Made by a program: the position numbers and the translations under genes. The notes below the pieces were generated by a model that searched no databases, was not told the origin of the DNA, and saw only the letters and a list, made by a program, of their open reading frames with translations. Below, piece by piece: positions 50,518-59,716 of a DNA stretch of 64,000 bases (the first letter of the stretch is position 1; the number at the start of each line of letters is the position of its first letter). The DNA comes from Acinetobacter sp. Ac_5812 (GTDB lineage: Bacteria > Pseudomonadota > Gammaproteobacteria > Pseudomonadales > Moraxellaceae), in contig NZ_LXUK01000022.1 in the NCBI RefSeq assembly GCF_013072695.1, forward strand, positions 369,084-433,083, written 5' to 3'.

Positions 50518-51848
50518 AGAAAGGGATGACGCAATTTAACCATCGAGTTTCTAAGCTCTCGCATATTGCACTATGTACGGGATTGTTATTGGTTTCAAAT
50601 ACAATTGCTGCCATGACTTTAGACGATGCTTTGTCAGCAAGTTTAAGGCATGAAAGCCAATTGGAGGTGAGCCGTTTAAGTGTGAATCAATCAACAGCGA
50701 TGCTGGAACAGGCAAAACAACGTGACGGACTCAAAGTGAACTTGGTTGGACAACTTGATTATGAAAGAGTTGAAACACCGACCAATGTTATGTTTCCGAC
50801 TGAAGGAAACCGAAAAGGTCGTAGTTTGCAATTACAAATGGATTACCCTATCTATACATCAGGGCGACATCGCCTAGGAATCGATGTCGCCAAGAACCAG
50901 CTTTCTGCACAGTCGCAAGGCTTGTCGGATCAACGCTCGGAAACAATTTTAAATACGGTGATGGTCTATACCGATGTGTTAAAGAAGAAAGCGATTTTAG
51001 AACTCCGAAAGAAAACCATGTCCAATCTTCAACGTTCCTTGTATGAGTCGCAGCGACGTTTTGATGTGGGGATGATTACCCGCGCAGATTTGGCACAAGT
51101 GCTGGCTCAGGTTGCTCAGGGTCAGGCCGATATCACGCAAGCGCAATCGAATCTTACGGTGAGCGAAGCTCAGTTTTCTCAAATCACGGGTTTAACCGCA
51201 GATAATCTAACAGCTGTTAACCGTCTACCAGAGATTTCCAATAATCTTGATGAGATCTTGGTCAAAACCAAGAATCATCCGGCATTACTGCGTGCCAAAT
51301 ATGAGAAACAAGCTTCTGAGAAACAATACGCTTTAACCAAGCGAGAGCTTTGGCCCACAGTGATGTTGACCAGTCGTGCAGGTGCTCAGCATGAGGCCAG
51401 TTATATTGGTTCAGAAAGTAACAACTATATGGTGGGGGTTCAACTGAATGTGCCGCTCTATGACGATGGTTTAAACCGCGCCAATATTCGAAAAGCACAG
51501 GCAGATGTTGATTTGGCTAATCAAAAGATTCGTACTCTTGAGTTGGATCTGAATCAACGTGCACGGACGACTTATGCTCAATTGCAAACCATTCGCCAAA
51601 ATAAAGAGGCACTGCAAAACGCAATTGATGCAGCATCGATTGCCTTTGTCTATACCCGTAAAGAATTTGAATTGGGGACCAAAACAACTTTTGACTTGCT
51701 CAATACAGAACAAAAGCTATTAGATGTGCAAACTCAGAAAACGGTGAATGAGCAGGATGAAATCGTGTTTGTTTATCAGCTTTTAGATCAAATGGGGCAC
51801 CTCAATGATTTGGTGTCCACACAAAATATGCAACAGGTGAATAATTAA
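50514..51848 (+). CDS. TolC-family outer-membrane efflux channel
   Basis: 444 residues. Signal peptide (about 1-33, ending IAA), then duplicated helical repeats with the family motifs LDDALSASLRHESQLEVSRL, RFDVGMITRADLAQVLAQVAQ, and second repeat EFELGTKTTFDLLNTEQKLLD. Trimer forms the outer-membrane exit duct. Coupled by ATGA to the GH3 gene and by TAATG to the next. Completes a tripartite pump with 45277 and 46409. Confidence 0.93.
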   Translation: MKKGMTQFNHRVSKLSHIALCTGLLLVSNTIAAMTLDDALSASLRHESQLEVSRLSVNQSTAMLEQAKQRDGLKVNLVGQLDYERVETPTNVMFPTEGNRKGRSLQLQMDYPIYTSGRHRLGIDVAKNQLSAQSQGLSDQRSETILNTVMVYTDVLKKKAILELRKKTMSNLQRSLYESQRRFDVGMITRADLAQVLAQVAQGQADITQAQSNLTVSEAQFSQITGLTADNLTAVNRLPEISNNLDEILVKTKNHPALLRAKYEKQASEKQYALTKRELWPTVMLTSRAGAQHEASYIGSESNNYMVGVQLNVPLYDDGLNRANIRKAQADVDLANQKIRTLELDLNQRARTTYAQLQTIRQNKEALQNAIDAASIAFVYTRKEFELGTKTTFDLLNTEQKLLDVQTQKTVNEQDEIVFVYQLLDQMGHLNDLVSTQNMQQVNN

Positions 51849-53014
51849 TGAAAACAAATCCACCAAATACTCAAAGCAATCCGTTGCTTACCCGTGAAGC
51901 AACCTTAACTGATGATCAAGCCTTACGTGAATTGATTGCGGTACCAATGACCACCAAAGGGGTGAAAATCAGCTTTCAGCGTGAACCGAGTTATTTTAAA
52001 GCTTCAGATATTTTGTATCGACATAAGCTACATGTAGTGATTGAAGATACTGAAAGTCAAAAAAATGTGGCTTGTTATAGCAATGGCCATCGCCCGTGTT
52101 ATGTCGATAAAACAATACAGAATGTGCGTTATGCCAGTGATTTACGTGTCGATCCAAACTATCGCGGCAAATCTTTGGTCAAGGCTTTAGGTGTCCATGT
52201 CAAACAAACCATGCATGATCCTAATTTTAGCCAAATGATCATCTTTGATGATAATCATGCCGCACGAGCAGCAATACAAACGGGTAAAACAGGCATTCCT
52301 GATTATTATGATGAGGGATTAATTGAAACCTTGACCCTGACACATTTGGGGGCTAAAAGAAAAATTAAGGCTTTTTTAACCCAAAGAATTCAAGCTAAAA
52401 CAGAGATTAGCGAGATTAAGTCCTGTGTGGCGCGCGCTGAACATATTAAGGTAATGACCCGATTTATTGCTGAAATGTCGCAGCATTATAATTTTATCCC
52501 TGCCTATAATTTTGAAGAATTGTTGGCAGGACATCATTATTTTACAGGTCTACAACTCTCGGACTTTCAGCTTTATTTTCAAGATGGAAAATTGGTTGGC
52601 ATGTTTGGATTATGGGATCAGCATGCGCTTAAACAAACTAAAATTTTGCATTATAGTTCAGTAATAGGTGTACTGCGCCCGATCTATAATTTACTGACCA
52701 AAGTCACTAAAGGCATGCCATTACCTAAACTTGGTGATTCCTTAAAATATCATGTGTTACACAGCTTGTTGTGCCATCCACAGCAGTTGGCACTGCATCA
52801 TTTAATGCTTGAAGATGCGCAGAAACTCTCTAAGCAACGAGGTGTAGGAATTGTCAGCTTTACCTTATCGCATCAAGATCCACGTTTTCAGCTGAATCAG
52901 TTTTATAAGGGTGAACGATTAACAGGCATGCATGGGTTTATTAGTTTTCTGGGTGATCCACGTCCCAACTTTGATAAGAACTTGATTCCGTATTTAGAAG
53001 TTGGGCGAATTTGA
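51848..53014 (+). CDS. GNAT-family N-acyltransferase, 388 aa
   Basis: GNAT fold in the N-terminal half: VACYSNGHRPCYVDKTIQNVRYASDLRVDPNYRGKSLVKALG has the beta4 strand and the acetyl-CoA-binding RGKS loop (about residues 95-110). The C-terminal half (about 195-388) looks like a second GNAT-like domain (GLWDQHALKQTKILHYSS). Acyl acceptor unknown. Last gene of the coupled set, start sharing a base with the TolC stop; terminator follows. Confidence 0.78.
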   Translation: MKTNPPNTQSNPLLTREATLTDDQALRELIAVPMTTKGVKISFQREPSYFKASDILYRHKLHVVIEDTESQKNVACYSNGHRPCYVDKTIQNVRYASDLRVDPNYRGKSLVKALGVHVKQTMHDPNFSQMIIFDDNHAARAAIQTGKTGIPDYYDEGLIETLTLTHLGAKRKIKAFLTQRIQAKTEISEIKSCVARAEHIKVMTRFIAEMSQHYNFIPAYNFEELLAGHHYFTGLQLSDFQLYFQDGKLVGMFGLWDQHALKQTKILHYSSVIGVLRPIYNLLTKVTKGMPLPKLGDSLKYHVLHSLLCHPQQLALHHLMLEDAQKLSKQRGVGIVSFTLSHQDPRFQLNQFYKGERLTGMHGFISFLGDPRPNFDKNLIPYLEVGRI

Positions 53015-53031
53015 TTGGAGCAATAAAAAAT

Positions 53032-53071
53032 ACCTCAAAGCGCGTAAATGATTGGGCTTTGAGGTGTTTTT
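53032..53071 (+). terminator. Terminator of the export/GH3 cluster
   Basis: acctcaaagc / gctttgaggt perfect 10-bp stem with 14-nt loop, followed by GTTTTTG. Confidence 0.75.
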
Positions 53072-53088
53072 GATGTGTAAATAATAGA

Positions 53089-53559
53089 TTAGGCTTTTAG
53101 TCCTTTAGCATACTCAACCAGTTGATCAATCACGGTTCCCCAACCTTCAAAGAAACCCATGTCTTCGTGTTGTTGGCGGGTTTCAGCACTACGGTGTCTG
53201 GCAATTGCGGTATATCTGGTTGCTCCGCTACCTGCATCTTCAAGCAACAGAATTGCAGTCATAAATGGATTTTCAGCAGGTTTCCAATCTTCCGTATAGG
53301 TATCGGTGAACACTAGTTTTTCACCTTCAATCACCTCTAAAAAAACACCTTGATTGTTGATTTCATTACCATCAACATCAAAGACGGTATTGAATTTTCC
53401 GCCGACTCTTAAATCAATCTCACAGGCTTTAATCGAGTGGGGGCGAGGAATAAAGAAGTGTTTGATATGCTCTGGGGTGGTCCAGCATTCCCAGACCAGT
53501 TCACGTGGTACATCGATCACTCTTTCGAGTTTTAAGTCAGTTTTTGGATCCAGTTTCAT
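53089..53559 (-). CDS. AHSA1/SRPBCC-family protein
   Basis: 156 residues with the AHSA1 pattern: RVIDVPRELVWECWTTPEHIKHFF at the N-terminus and GGKFNTVFDVDG, then a C-terminal helix HEDMGFFEGWGTVIDQLVEYAKG. Hydrophobic-cavity fold binding unknown ligands. It overlaps the ArsR regulator gene by 23 bp, a very common ArsR-AHSA1 operon in bacteria. Confidence 0.9.
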   Translation of the reverse strand: MKLDPKTDLKLERVIDVPRELVWECWTTPEHIKHFFIPRPHSIKACEIDLRVGGKFNTVFDVDGNEINNQGVFLEVIEGEKLVFTDTYTEDWKPAENPFMTAILLLEDAGSGATRYTAIARHRSAETRQQHEDMGFFEGWGTVIDQLVEYAKGLKA

Positions 53560-53896
53560 TTTCTCTTTTCCTTTTTAATTCGAGTGCGTAACGATCAAAT
53601 TGATTCAGTCTTTGTTCCCATATTGCCCGTTGCTCACTTAACCAATGTTGCATAGGGGTGAATGCTTCGGGGCTCAGTGCACAAGTTCTGATTCGTCCAT
53701 TTTTTTCTGAGTGAATAAGTCCTGCTTCCTCTAATTTATTTAAATGTTTTAGAAAAGATGGCAGGGCCATATCATGCTGTTCAGCCAGTTCAGTGATCGA
53801 TGCTGACCCGAAAGACAGCTGAGTGAGTATTTCTCTACGCGTCGGATCACTGAGAGCACTGAATAACAAATCGAGTTTAGAATCATACTTAGCCAT
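53537..53896 (-). CDS. ArsR-family HTH regulator
   Basis: 119 residues. Winged HTH: LFSALSDPTRREILTQLSFGSASITELAEQHDMALPSFLKHLNKLEEAGLI (about 11-61). No metal-binding Cys are seen, so it is of the non-metal SdpR-like type usually paired with AHSA1 genes. Probably autoregulates this two-gene operon. Confidence 0.88.
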   Translation of the reverse strand: MAKYDSKLDLLFSALSDPTRREILTQLSFGSASITELAEQHDMALPSFLKHLNKLEEAGLIHSEKNGRIRTCALSPEAFTPMQHWLSEQRAIWEQRLNQFDRYALELKRKRENETGSKN

Positions 53897-53988
53897 AGAG
53901 CTAAATATTGTATATTTGTTGATCGTATATCAATAAAAACTTAGCTAAATGGCTAAGTTTTTTAAAGATGATAGATAGCACTTTGTTT

Positions 53989-54882
53989 TTAGGGTTTATT
54001 AACTAACAAGATACCGATGAAACTGAGGGCTGCACCCACTGCCATAGACCATGTGATCGGTTCTTTCAAAATAAAATATGCCAATAAAACTGCAGAAATA
54101 GGGACTAGATTGGTAAAAATAATGGTTTTTGATGCCCCAATGCGATGAATGGCTTGTGCATACCAAATAAATGCCAATACTGTCCCAAAAGCACCTAAAT
54201 AGAGAATGGATAGCCAACTACGCCATGAAATATCCGTCAACACGTGATAACCCAATTCAGGCCATGCACTGATTAAAAGAAAACCTGTACCCCAAAGTAC
54301 CGCATAGGTGGTCATGGTCAATGCAGAAGCTTGGGTTTGTTTAAAGCTGAGCGTATAAATCACCCAGCTCAATACGGCACCACACATCATTATTTCCCCC
54401 AGACCAAAGGTTTGCTGCAAGGCACTAAAAAACGCACCTTTGCTTACCACGGTCAGGGTTCCGATTAGGGCAATGCAAACCCCGAAATAATTGATATTTT
54501 TCAGCCTTTCCTGAAAGAATATCCGCATGGCCAAAACCGTCAGGACTGGTGATAAGCTCACAAATAATGCGGTTCGGCCTGCTTCAATTCGAGATAATGC
54601 GGCAAAGAAAAATAGGTTATATGCACAGATTCCTGTTAACCCCATTAACATGGCATAAAAATGCTGTTGGCCTGAAAGGCTTGGAAAGTTGCCCGTAGTC
54701 TTCAGCAATAAGAGAATGAGCAGAAGTGCGGCGAGCATAAAACGTAAGAATGCAGATAGGGTTGGAGAGAGCTCTGCTGCAACAATACGTCCTGCGATGA
54801 AGGTGCCTCCCCACATCAAAGCGACACAGACCAGCTTAAAATAAACCGTAGAACTGGAAAGGGAAATGGCTAAGTGGCGCAT
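53989..54882 (-). CDS. EamA/DMT-family transporter
   Basis: 297 residues with ten transmembrane helices and two EamA repeats (VALMWGGTFIAGRIVAAELSP in the first; LSWVIYTLSFKQTQ and FIWYAQAIHRIGASKTIIFTNLVPISAVLLAYF in the second). Likely a metabolite exporter. Divergent from a LysR gene 89 bp away, which is its probable regulator. Confidence 0.9.
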   Translation of the reverse strand: MRHLAISLSSSTVYFKLVCVALMWGGTFIAGRIVAAELSPTLSAFLRFMLAALLLILLLLKTTGNFPSLSGQQHFYAMLMGLTGICAYNLFFFAALSRIEAGRTALFVSLSPVLTVLAMRIFFQERLKNINYFGVCIALIGTLTVVSKGAFFSALQQTFGLGEIMMCGAVLSWVIYTLSFKQTQASALTMTTYAVLWGTGFLLISAWPELGYHVLTDISWRSWLSILYLGAFGTVLAFIWYAQAIHRIGASKTIIFTNLVPISAVLLAYFILKEPITWSMAVGAALSFIGILLVNKP

Positions 54883-54937
54883 GAGATGTTTAATCCAAAC
54901 AGAATCAAACTAAATCGTAAAACTAATTTATTTTTAT

Positions 54938-54956
54938 AGTAAAATGAGCTTTTACT
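54938..54956. promoter_or_regulatory. Candidate LysR-type operator
   Basis: agtaaaa-tgagc-ttttact is an inverted repeat of the T-N11-A kind in the divergent spacer between the EamA and LysR genes. Confidence 0.45.
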
Positions 54957-54971
54957 CATGAATGATGTGTT

Positions 54972-55844
54972 ATGACGCTGACTCAACTTGAAATCTTTTC
55001 AAAGCTGGCAGAATTAAGAAATTTTACCTATACCGCGCAGCAACTGAATATTTCACAGTCTGCAATTTCACATGCACTCAAAGCATTGGAAAAGAAATGG
55101 GAAACTCAGCTGTTTTATCGAAATAACAATGAAGTGGAGTTAACTGCTGCAGGACAACGTTTACTGCCTTATGTGAATGAAATCTTGAATGTTTCTAGCA
55201 TTATTCATCAAGAAGTGATGGATCTCAAAGGTCTAAAAACTGGGACCTTAAGGATTGGATCTTTTGGTGCATCATCGTCCAATGTGCTGATTCCACTGAT
55301 TTTAAAACAGTTTGCGCAGCAATATCCTGATGTAGACGTATTACTCATGGAAGGTACCGATAAAGAGGTCATGCAATGGATAGATGAACGCAAAGTTGAT
55401 CTTGGTTTTGTAGTATTGCCAGAACCCCGCTTTGATAGCTTTGCTGTGTTGGAAGATATTTTTGTTGCTTTATTACCAGCGGATTTAGAGATTGCCCAAC
55501 AAGCTGCGGTCAAACTAGAGGAATTGATGGATTATCCTTTTATTTTGACCAGTGCAGGCAGTCAAAATCATGTACTGGAATTGTTTCGTGCAGCTCAACT
55601 AACACCTCAAGTGAAGTACCATCTCTCTCAAATTCTGTCGATTTTAAATATGGTAAATAGCAATGCAGCGGTATCGATTGTGGCTGATTTATCCCTTGAT
55701 CAGAACATTCTGCAACTGTATCCCAATATCGTAAAACGGCCCCTGTCACCGAATATCAAACGTTCAATTGGTTTGGCTGTGAAAAACAAGCAGCAGATGA
55801 CACCACTTGCAAAAGCCTTTGTTGAGATTGCGATGCAGCTCTAA
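54972..55844 (+). CDS. LysR-family transcriptional regulator
   Basis: 290 residues. HTH at the N-terminus (LTQLEIFSKLAELRNFTYTAQQLNISQSAISHALKALEKKWETQLFYR) and a substrate-binding domain beginning GTLRIGSFGASSSNVLIPLILKQF. Divergent from the EamA transporter gene, which it probably regulates in response to the exported or a related metabolite. Confidence 0.92.
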   Translation: MTLTQLEIFSKLAELRNFTYTAQQLNISQSAISHALKALEKKWETQLFYRNNNEVELTAAGQRLLPYVNEILNVSSIIHQEVMDLKGLKTGTLRIGSFGASSSNVLIPLILKQFAQQYPDVDVLLMEGTDKEVMQWIDERKVDLGFVVLPEPRFDSFAVLEDIFVALLPADLEIAQQAAVKLEELMDYPFILTSAGSQNHVLELFRAAQLTPQVKYHLSQILSILNMVNSNAAVSIVADLSLDQNILQLYPNIVKRPLSPNIKRSIGLAVKNKQQMTPLAKAFVEIAMQL

Positions 55845-56091
55845 ATCTTGATAAATATCGAAAAACTGGGTTAATTGTTCATAAATAGGCTAGAAAAACA
55901 GACAAAAGTTATCAATTACACAAAATACTTCTATAATAGCGTCCATCATTACTAAGGTCAGTGTTTAGATACCGTGACGAGATGGCCTTAGCCACACTTT
56001 TTTAAGTCTATTGCTTATCCACGATTCGGCTTATAGTTCAATATTTTCAATCTTATGTGCTTGCAACACGTAAGAGTATTTAGGTGCACGC

Positions 56092-58296
56092 ATGGAAATC
56101 AAGGTTAATTATCTCGACAATCTTCGACAAGAAGCGAAGTTTGATGACTTTACGGTAATCGCCGATCAGCCGATTCGTTATAAAGGCGATGGTTCTGCAC
56201 CCGGCCCATTTGATTATTTCCTTGCGTCATCTGCGTTATGTGCAGCTTACTTTGTCAAAGTGTATTGTGCTGCGCGTGATATTCCAACGGACAACATTCG
56301 TTTATCACAAAACAATATTGTTGATCCTGAAAATCGCTATAAACAGATTTTTAAAATTCAGGTTGAACTTCCAGCGGATATCTCTGAAAAAGATCGCCAA
56401 GGCATCCTACGTTCAATTGACCGTTGTACTGTAAAAAAAGTAATCCAGACGGGTCCTGAATTTATCATCGAAGAAGTGGAAAGTATTGATGCAGATGCAC
56501 AAGCGTTGCTCATGCCAAGCCTGACTTCAGAAAACAATACTTATATTTTGGGCAAAGACCTGCCGCTAGAACAAACCATTGCCAATATGTCTGAGATTTT
56601 GGCTGGTCTAGGCATGAAGATTGAAATTGCGTCATGGCGTAATATCGTGCCAAATGTATGGTCGTTACATATTCGTGATGCGCAGTCTCCAATGTGTTTT
56701 ACCAATGGTAAAGGTTCAACTAAAGAAAGTGCTTTGGCATCGGCTTTAGGTGAATTCATTGAACGTTTAAACTGTAATTTCTTCTATAACGACCAGTTCT
56801 GGGGTGAGGAAATTGCCAATGCAGAATTTGTGCATTATCCAGATGAAAAATGGTTTAAACCGGGTCCAAATGGTGAATTACCAAAAGAAATTTTGGATGA
56901 ATATTGTTTAGAAATTTATAACCCTGATGATGAATTACTGGGCACACATCTATACGACACCAACTCAGGCAATACTGAACGTGGTATCTGTTCATTACCA
57001 TTCGTACGTCAATCTGATGATGAAACAGTCTATTTCCCATCGAATTTAATTGAGAATTTATATCTCAGTAATGGCATGAGCGCAGGGAATACCTTGGTTG
57101 AAGCTCAGGTTCAATGCTTATCTGAAATTTTTGAACGTGCGGTTAAGCGTGAAATCTTGGAAGGTGAAATTGCCTTGCCAGACGTACCACAAGAGGTATT
57201 GGCAAAATACCCAAGTATCGTGGCAGGTATCCAAGGTTTAGAGGAACAAGGCTTTCCCGTGCTTGTGAAAGATGCTTCATTGGGTGGTCAATTCCCTGTA
57301 ATGTGTGTGACGCTAATGAACCCACGTACAGGCGGTGTCTTTGCCTCATTTGGCGCGCATCCAAGCTTTGAAGTCGCTTTAGAACGTAGTTTGACTGAAC
57401 TACTGCAAGGTCGTAGTTTCGAAGGTTTAAATGACTTACCGCAACCGACTTTCCAAAGCAATGCGGTGACCGAACCAAACAACTTTGTTGAGCACTTCAT
57501 TGATTCAAGTGGTTTGGTCTCTTGGCGTTTCTTTAGTGCTAAATCTGATTATGACTTTGTAGAATGGGACTTCACCAATGAAGGTGAAAATTCCAATGCT
57601 GAAGAAGCGGCTGAGTTGTTTGGCATCCTTGAAGAAATGGGCAAAGAAGTCTACATGGCGGTGTATGAACACTTAGGTGCAACTGCATGCCGCATCTTGG
57701 TACCTGATTATTCTGAAATTTATCTGGTTGAAGACCTGATCTGGGACAACACTAATAAAGCCTTGTTATTCCGTGAAGATATTCTCAATCTACATCGTTT
57801 AGATGAAGAACAGCTGGAGGCATTGGTCGAGCGTTTAGAAGAATGTGAACTGGACGATTACACTGAAATCACGACATTGATTGGTATTGAGTTTGATGAC
57901 AATACAGCGTGGGGGCAGTTAACCTTGCTCGAATTGAAGCTATTAATCTATGTTGCATTGCAACAGTTTGAAGAAGCCAAAGAACTGGTTGAAACCTTCT
58001 TGCAATACAACACCAACACAGTAGAACGTGGTTTGTTCTATCAATGTATGAATGTCGTGCTTGAAGTCTTGCTTGATGATGAAATGGAACTGGAAGATTA
58101 CGAGATCAATTTCCGTCGTATGTTTGGCAATGAACGTATGGATGCAGTGGTTGGTTCGGTTGAAGGTCGCGTTCGTTTCTATGGCTTAACCCCAACCAAT
58201 GTGCAACTGGAAGGACTTGATCGTCATTTACGGTTAATCGACAGCTATAAAAAATTGCATAAAGCGCGTGCGAAAGCAGTTGGCTTAAATGTCTAA
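56092..58296 (+). CDS. ycaO: OsmC-YcaO fusion protein (RimO partner-like)
   Basis: 734 residues. N-terminal OsmC-like domain (about 1-150, GSAPGPFDYFLASSALCAAYFVKVYC), central YcaO ATP-binding domain (about 180-560, GKGSTKESALASALGEFIERL, SLTELLQGRSFEG) and a C-terminal helical region with TPR-like AKELVETFLQYNTNTVERGLF. E. coli YcaO assists RimO in beta-methylthiolation of ribosomal protein S12. YcaO enzymes use ATP to activate amide bonds. Whether this protein modifies S12 or another substrate is inferred. Confidence 0.88.
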   Translation: MEIKVNYLDNLRQEAKFDDFTVIADQPIRYKGDGSAPGPFDYFLASSALCAAYFVKVYCAARDIPTDNIRLSQNNIVDPENRYKQIFKIQVELPADISEKDRQGILRSIDRCTVKKVIQTGPEFIIEEVESIDADAQALLMPSLTSENNTYILGKDLPLEQTIANMSEILAGLGMKIEIASWRNIVPNVWSLHIRDAQSPMCFTNGKGSTKESALASALGEFIERLNCNFFYNDQFWGEEIANAEFVHYPDEKWFKPGPNGELPKEILDEYCLEIYNPDDELLGTHLYDTNSGNTERGICSLPFVRQSDDETVYFPSNLIENLYLSNGMSAGNTLVEAQVQCLSEIFERAVKREILEGEIALPDVPQEVLAKYPSIVAGIQGLEEQGFPVLVKDASLGGQFPVMCVTLMNPRTGGVFASFGAHPSFEVALERSLTELLQGRSFEGLNDLPQPTFQSNAVTEPNNFVEHFIDSSGLVSWRFFSAKSDYDFVEWDFTNEGENSNAEEAAELFGILEEMGKEVYMAVYEHLGATACRILVPDYSEIYLVEDLIWDNTNKALLFREDILNLHRLDEEQLEALVERLEECELDDYTEITTLIGIEFDDNTAWGQLTLLELKLLIYVALQQFEEAKELVETFLQYNTNTVERGLFYQCMNVVLEVLLDDEMELEDYEINFRRMFGNERMDAVVGSVEGRVRFYGLTPTNVQLEGLDRHLRLIDSYKKLHKARAKAVGLNV

Positions 58297-58320
58297 AACA
58301 CGTTAAATATTCATTTAAAA

Positions 58321-58348
58321 AGTGCATGTTGATCATGCACTTTTTTTA
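58321..58348 (+). terminator. Rho-independent terminator after ycaO
   Basis: agtgcatg / catgcact stem with 5-nt loop and seven T residues. Confidence 0.85.
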
Positions 58349-58405
58349 TTTAGAGCCGATAAAACTGTGTTTTTTAATCACTCAAAATTTTAATAAATTG
58401 ATTGC

Positions 58406-58436
58406 TTGACCTTGCAATTATTGGAAGGACTACAGT
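58406..58436 (+). promoter_or_regulatory. MerR/CueR-type promoter of the DUF305 gene
   Basis: -35 ttgacc 58406-58411, 19-bp spacer holding the operator-like ttgcaattattggaaggac, -10 tacagt 58431-58436. The long 19-bp spacer and ttggaagg half-site are diagnostic of metal-responsive MerR control. Same pattern as before copZ and copA. Confidence 0.82.
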
Positions 58437-58575
58437 GTCTTTCATAAAGGTAAATATGCAGCATTAGATAGAAACGCTCTTCTATTGACCGCATCATTCC
58501 CTTTATTTTCATCAATACAGCATATCAATCACATCTTAAATGAATGTTGATACTGCTTAATAAGAGGAAACAATA

Positions 58576-58887
58576 ATGAGTGAACAACAATCTGCAACAA
58601 CGCCTAACCCAAATGATTCAACTGAGTTCTATAGTCTCTCTACACGTGCTTATATGGAACTAACGAGCCGTATGCATGTGGATATGCAAATCAATTACAC
58701 TGGCAATGCCGACATCGACTTTATGCGTGGAATGATTCCACATCATCAAGTCATCGTCGATATGGCCAATGTCGCCTTGAAATATGGTTATGATCCAGAA
58801 GTTCGAATGTTGGCAAAAAATATGATTTTGGCACAGGATATTGACATTAAAGTAATAAATGCTTGGTTAAAAAGGCATTTCTTATAA
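58576..58887 (+). CDS. DUF305-type putative copper-binding protein (cytosolic)
   Basis: 103 residues. [26 protein letters not shown] (about 48-73) is the DUF305 core, with His-His and Met residues able to bind copper; [18 protein letters not shown] follows. Usual members are periplasmic, but no signal peptide or cysteine is seen here. The CueR-type promoter about 140 bp upstream implies copper induction. Confidence 0.78.
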   Translation: MSEQQSATTPNPNDSTEFYSLSTRAYMELTSRMHVDMQINYTGNADIDFMRGMIPHHQVIVDMANVALKYGYDPEVRMLAKNMILAQDIDIKVINAWLKRHFL

Positions 58888-58982
58888 GTCTGTATTGTTG
58901 ACTTATTTTAGATAAAAGGCTTTATGACAAAGCCTTTTATCATTTGTTATTCATCATATCAACAAATGCAATGGTACTGACT

Positions 58983-59324
58983 ATGCCTAAAATAACGGTT
59001 CTCCCGAATGAAAAAATTTGCCCTGAAGGTCGGGAAATTGAAATAGAACGCGGGGAAAACCTCTGTAGACGCTTACTGGATAATGGTATCGAAATCGAAC
59101 ATGCCTGTGATCTTTCAGGGGCATGTACAACCTGTCACGTAATCGTGAAAAAAGGATTCGATAGCCTAACTGAAATGGACGATATTGAAGCTGATTTACT
59201 CGACCGTGCTTGGGGGCTAACCCCTTATTCACGTCTATCCTGTCAGGTGAATGTACAGGAGGATGCTTTAGAAATAGAAATCCCGAAATATACAGTGAAT
59301 TATGTGTCCGAAAACAAAGGATGA
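58983..59324 (+). CDS. [2Fe-2S] ferredoxin (Isc-type Fdx paralogue)
   Basis: 113 residues from ATG at 58983 (ATG at 58971 in frame is possible). Cluster ligands Cys42, Cys48, Cys51 and Cys87 lie in EHACDLSGACTTCHVIV and RLSCQVNV. Adrenodoxin-like, close to the Isc ferredoxin. Placement in a copper-controlled cluster suggests an extra copy that backs up iron-sulfur assembly when Cu(I) damages clusters; there is no isc neighbour. It lies 95 bp after the DUF305 gene. Confidence 0.85.
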   Translation: MPKITVLPNEKICPEGREIEIERGENLCRRLLDNGIEIEHACDLSGACTTCHVIVKKGFDSLTEMDDIEADLLDRAWGLTPYSRLSCQVNVQEDALEIEIPKYTVNYVSENKG

Positions 59325-59357
59325 ACAGCTAATTTTCTAATTTAATGACCAAAAGAC

Positions 59358-59388
59358 TTGACCTTCCAATTATTGGAACGTTTATATT
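59358..59388 (+). promoter_or_regulatory. MerR/CueR-type promoter of copZ
   Basis: -35 ttgacc 59358-59363, 19-bp spacer containing the palindrome ttccaattattggaa, -10 tatatt 59383-59388. Closest to the canonical CueR operator. Confidence 0.88.
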
Positions 59389-59425
59389 GAATTTATCTTA
59401 TTGAATAACCAAGTGGAGCATTCGT

Positions 59426-59614
59426 ATGGAATTTCATGTTGAAAATATGACTTGTGGTGGCTGTGCACGTGGTGTAACGCGTGCGATCCAAGCAGTGGAT
59501 GCCGATGCAAAGGTAATCACTGATCCACCTAACCGCAGCGTAAAAGTAGAAACTACGGCATCACAACAGCAAATCGTTGATGCATTGGCAGAAGCGGGTT
59601 TTCCGCCACGCTAA
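59426..59614 (+). CDS. copZ: Copper chaperone CopZ
   Basis: 62 residues, a single HMA domain with the Cu(I)-binding motif MTCGGC (Cys10, Cys13). Cytosolic chaperone delivering Cu(I) to CopA. Has its own CueR-type promoter and a strong terminator directly after, so it is a separate copper-induced transcript. Confidence 0.93.
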   Translation: MEFHVENMTCGGCARGVTRAIQAVDADAKVITDPPNRSVKVETTASQQQIVDALAEAGFPPR

Positions 59615-59628
59615 TTTACAGTGAATGA

Positions 59629-59654
59629 AAAAGCGGCCGAGATGGCCGCTTTTT
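59629..59654. terminator. Rho-independent terminator after copZ
   Basis: agcggcc / ggccgct stem with 5-nt loop, flanked by A and T runs. It lies between convergent copZ and the cueR gene. Confidence 0.88.
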
Positions 59655-59716
59655 TGGATTTAAGAAAATGCCCAAAAATAAAAAAAGGCCATATTTCTAT
59701 AGCCTTTTAATTTGTG

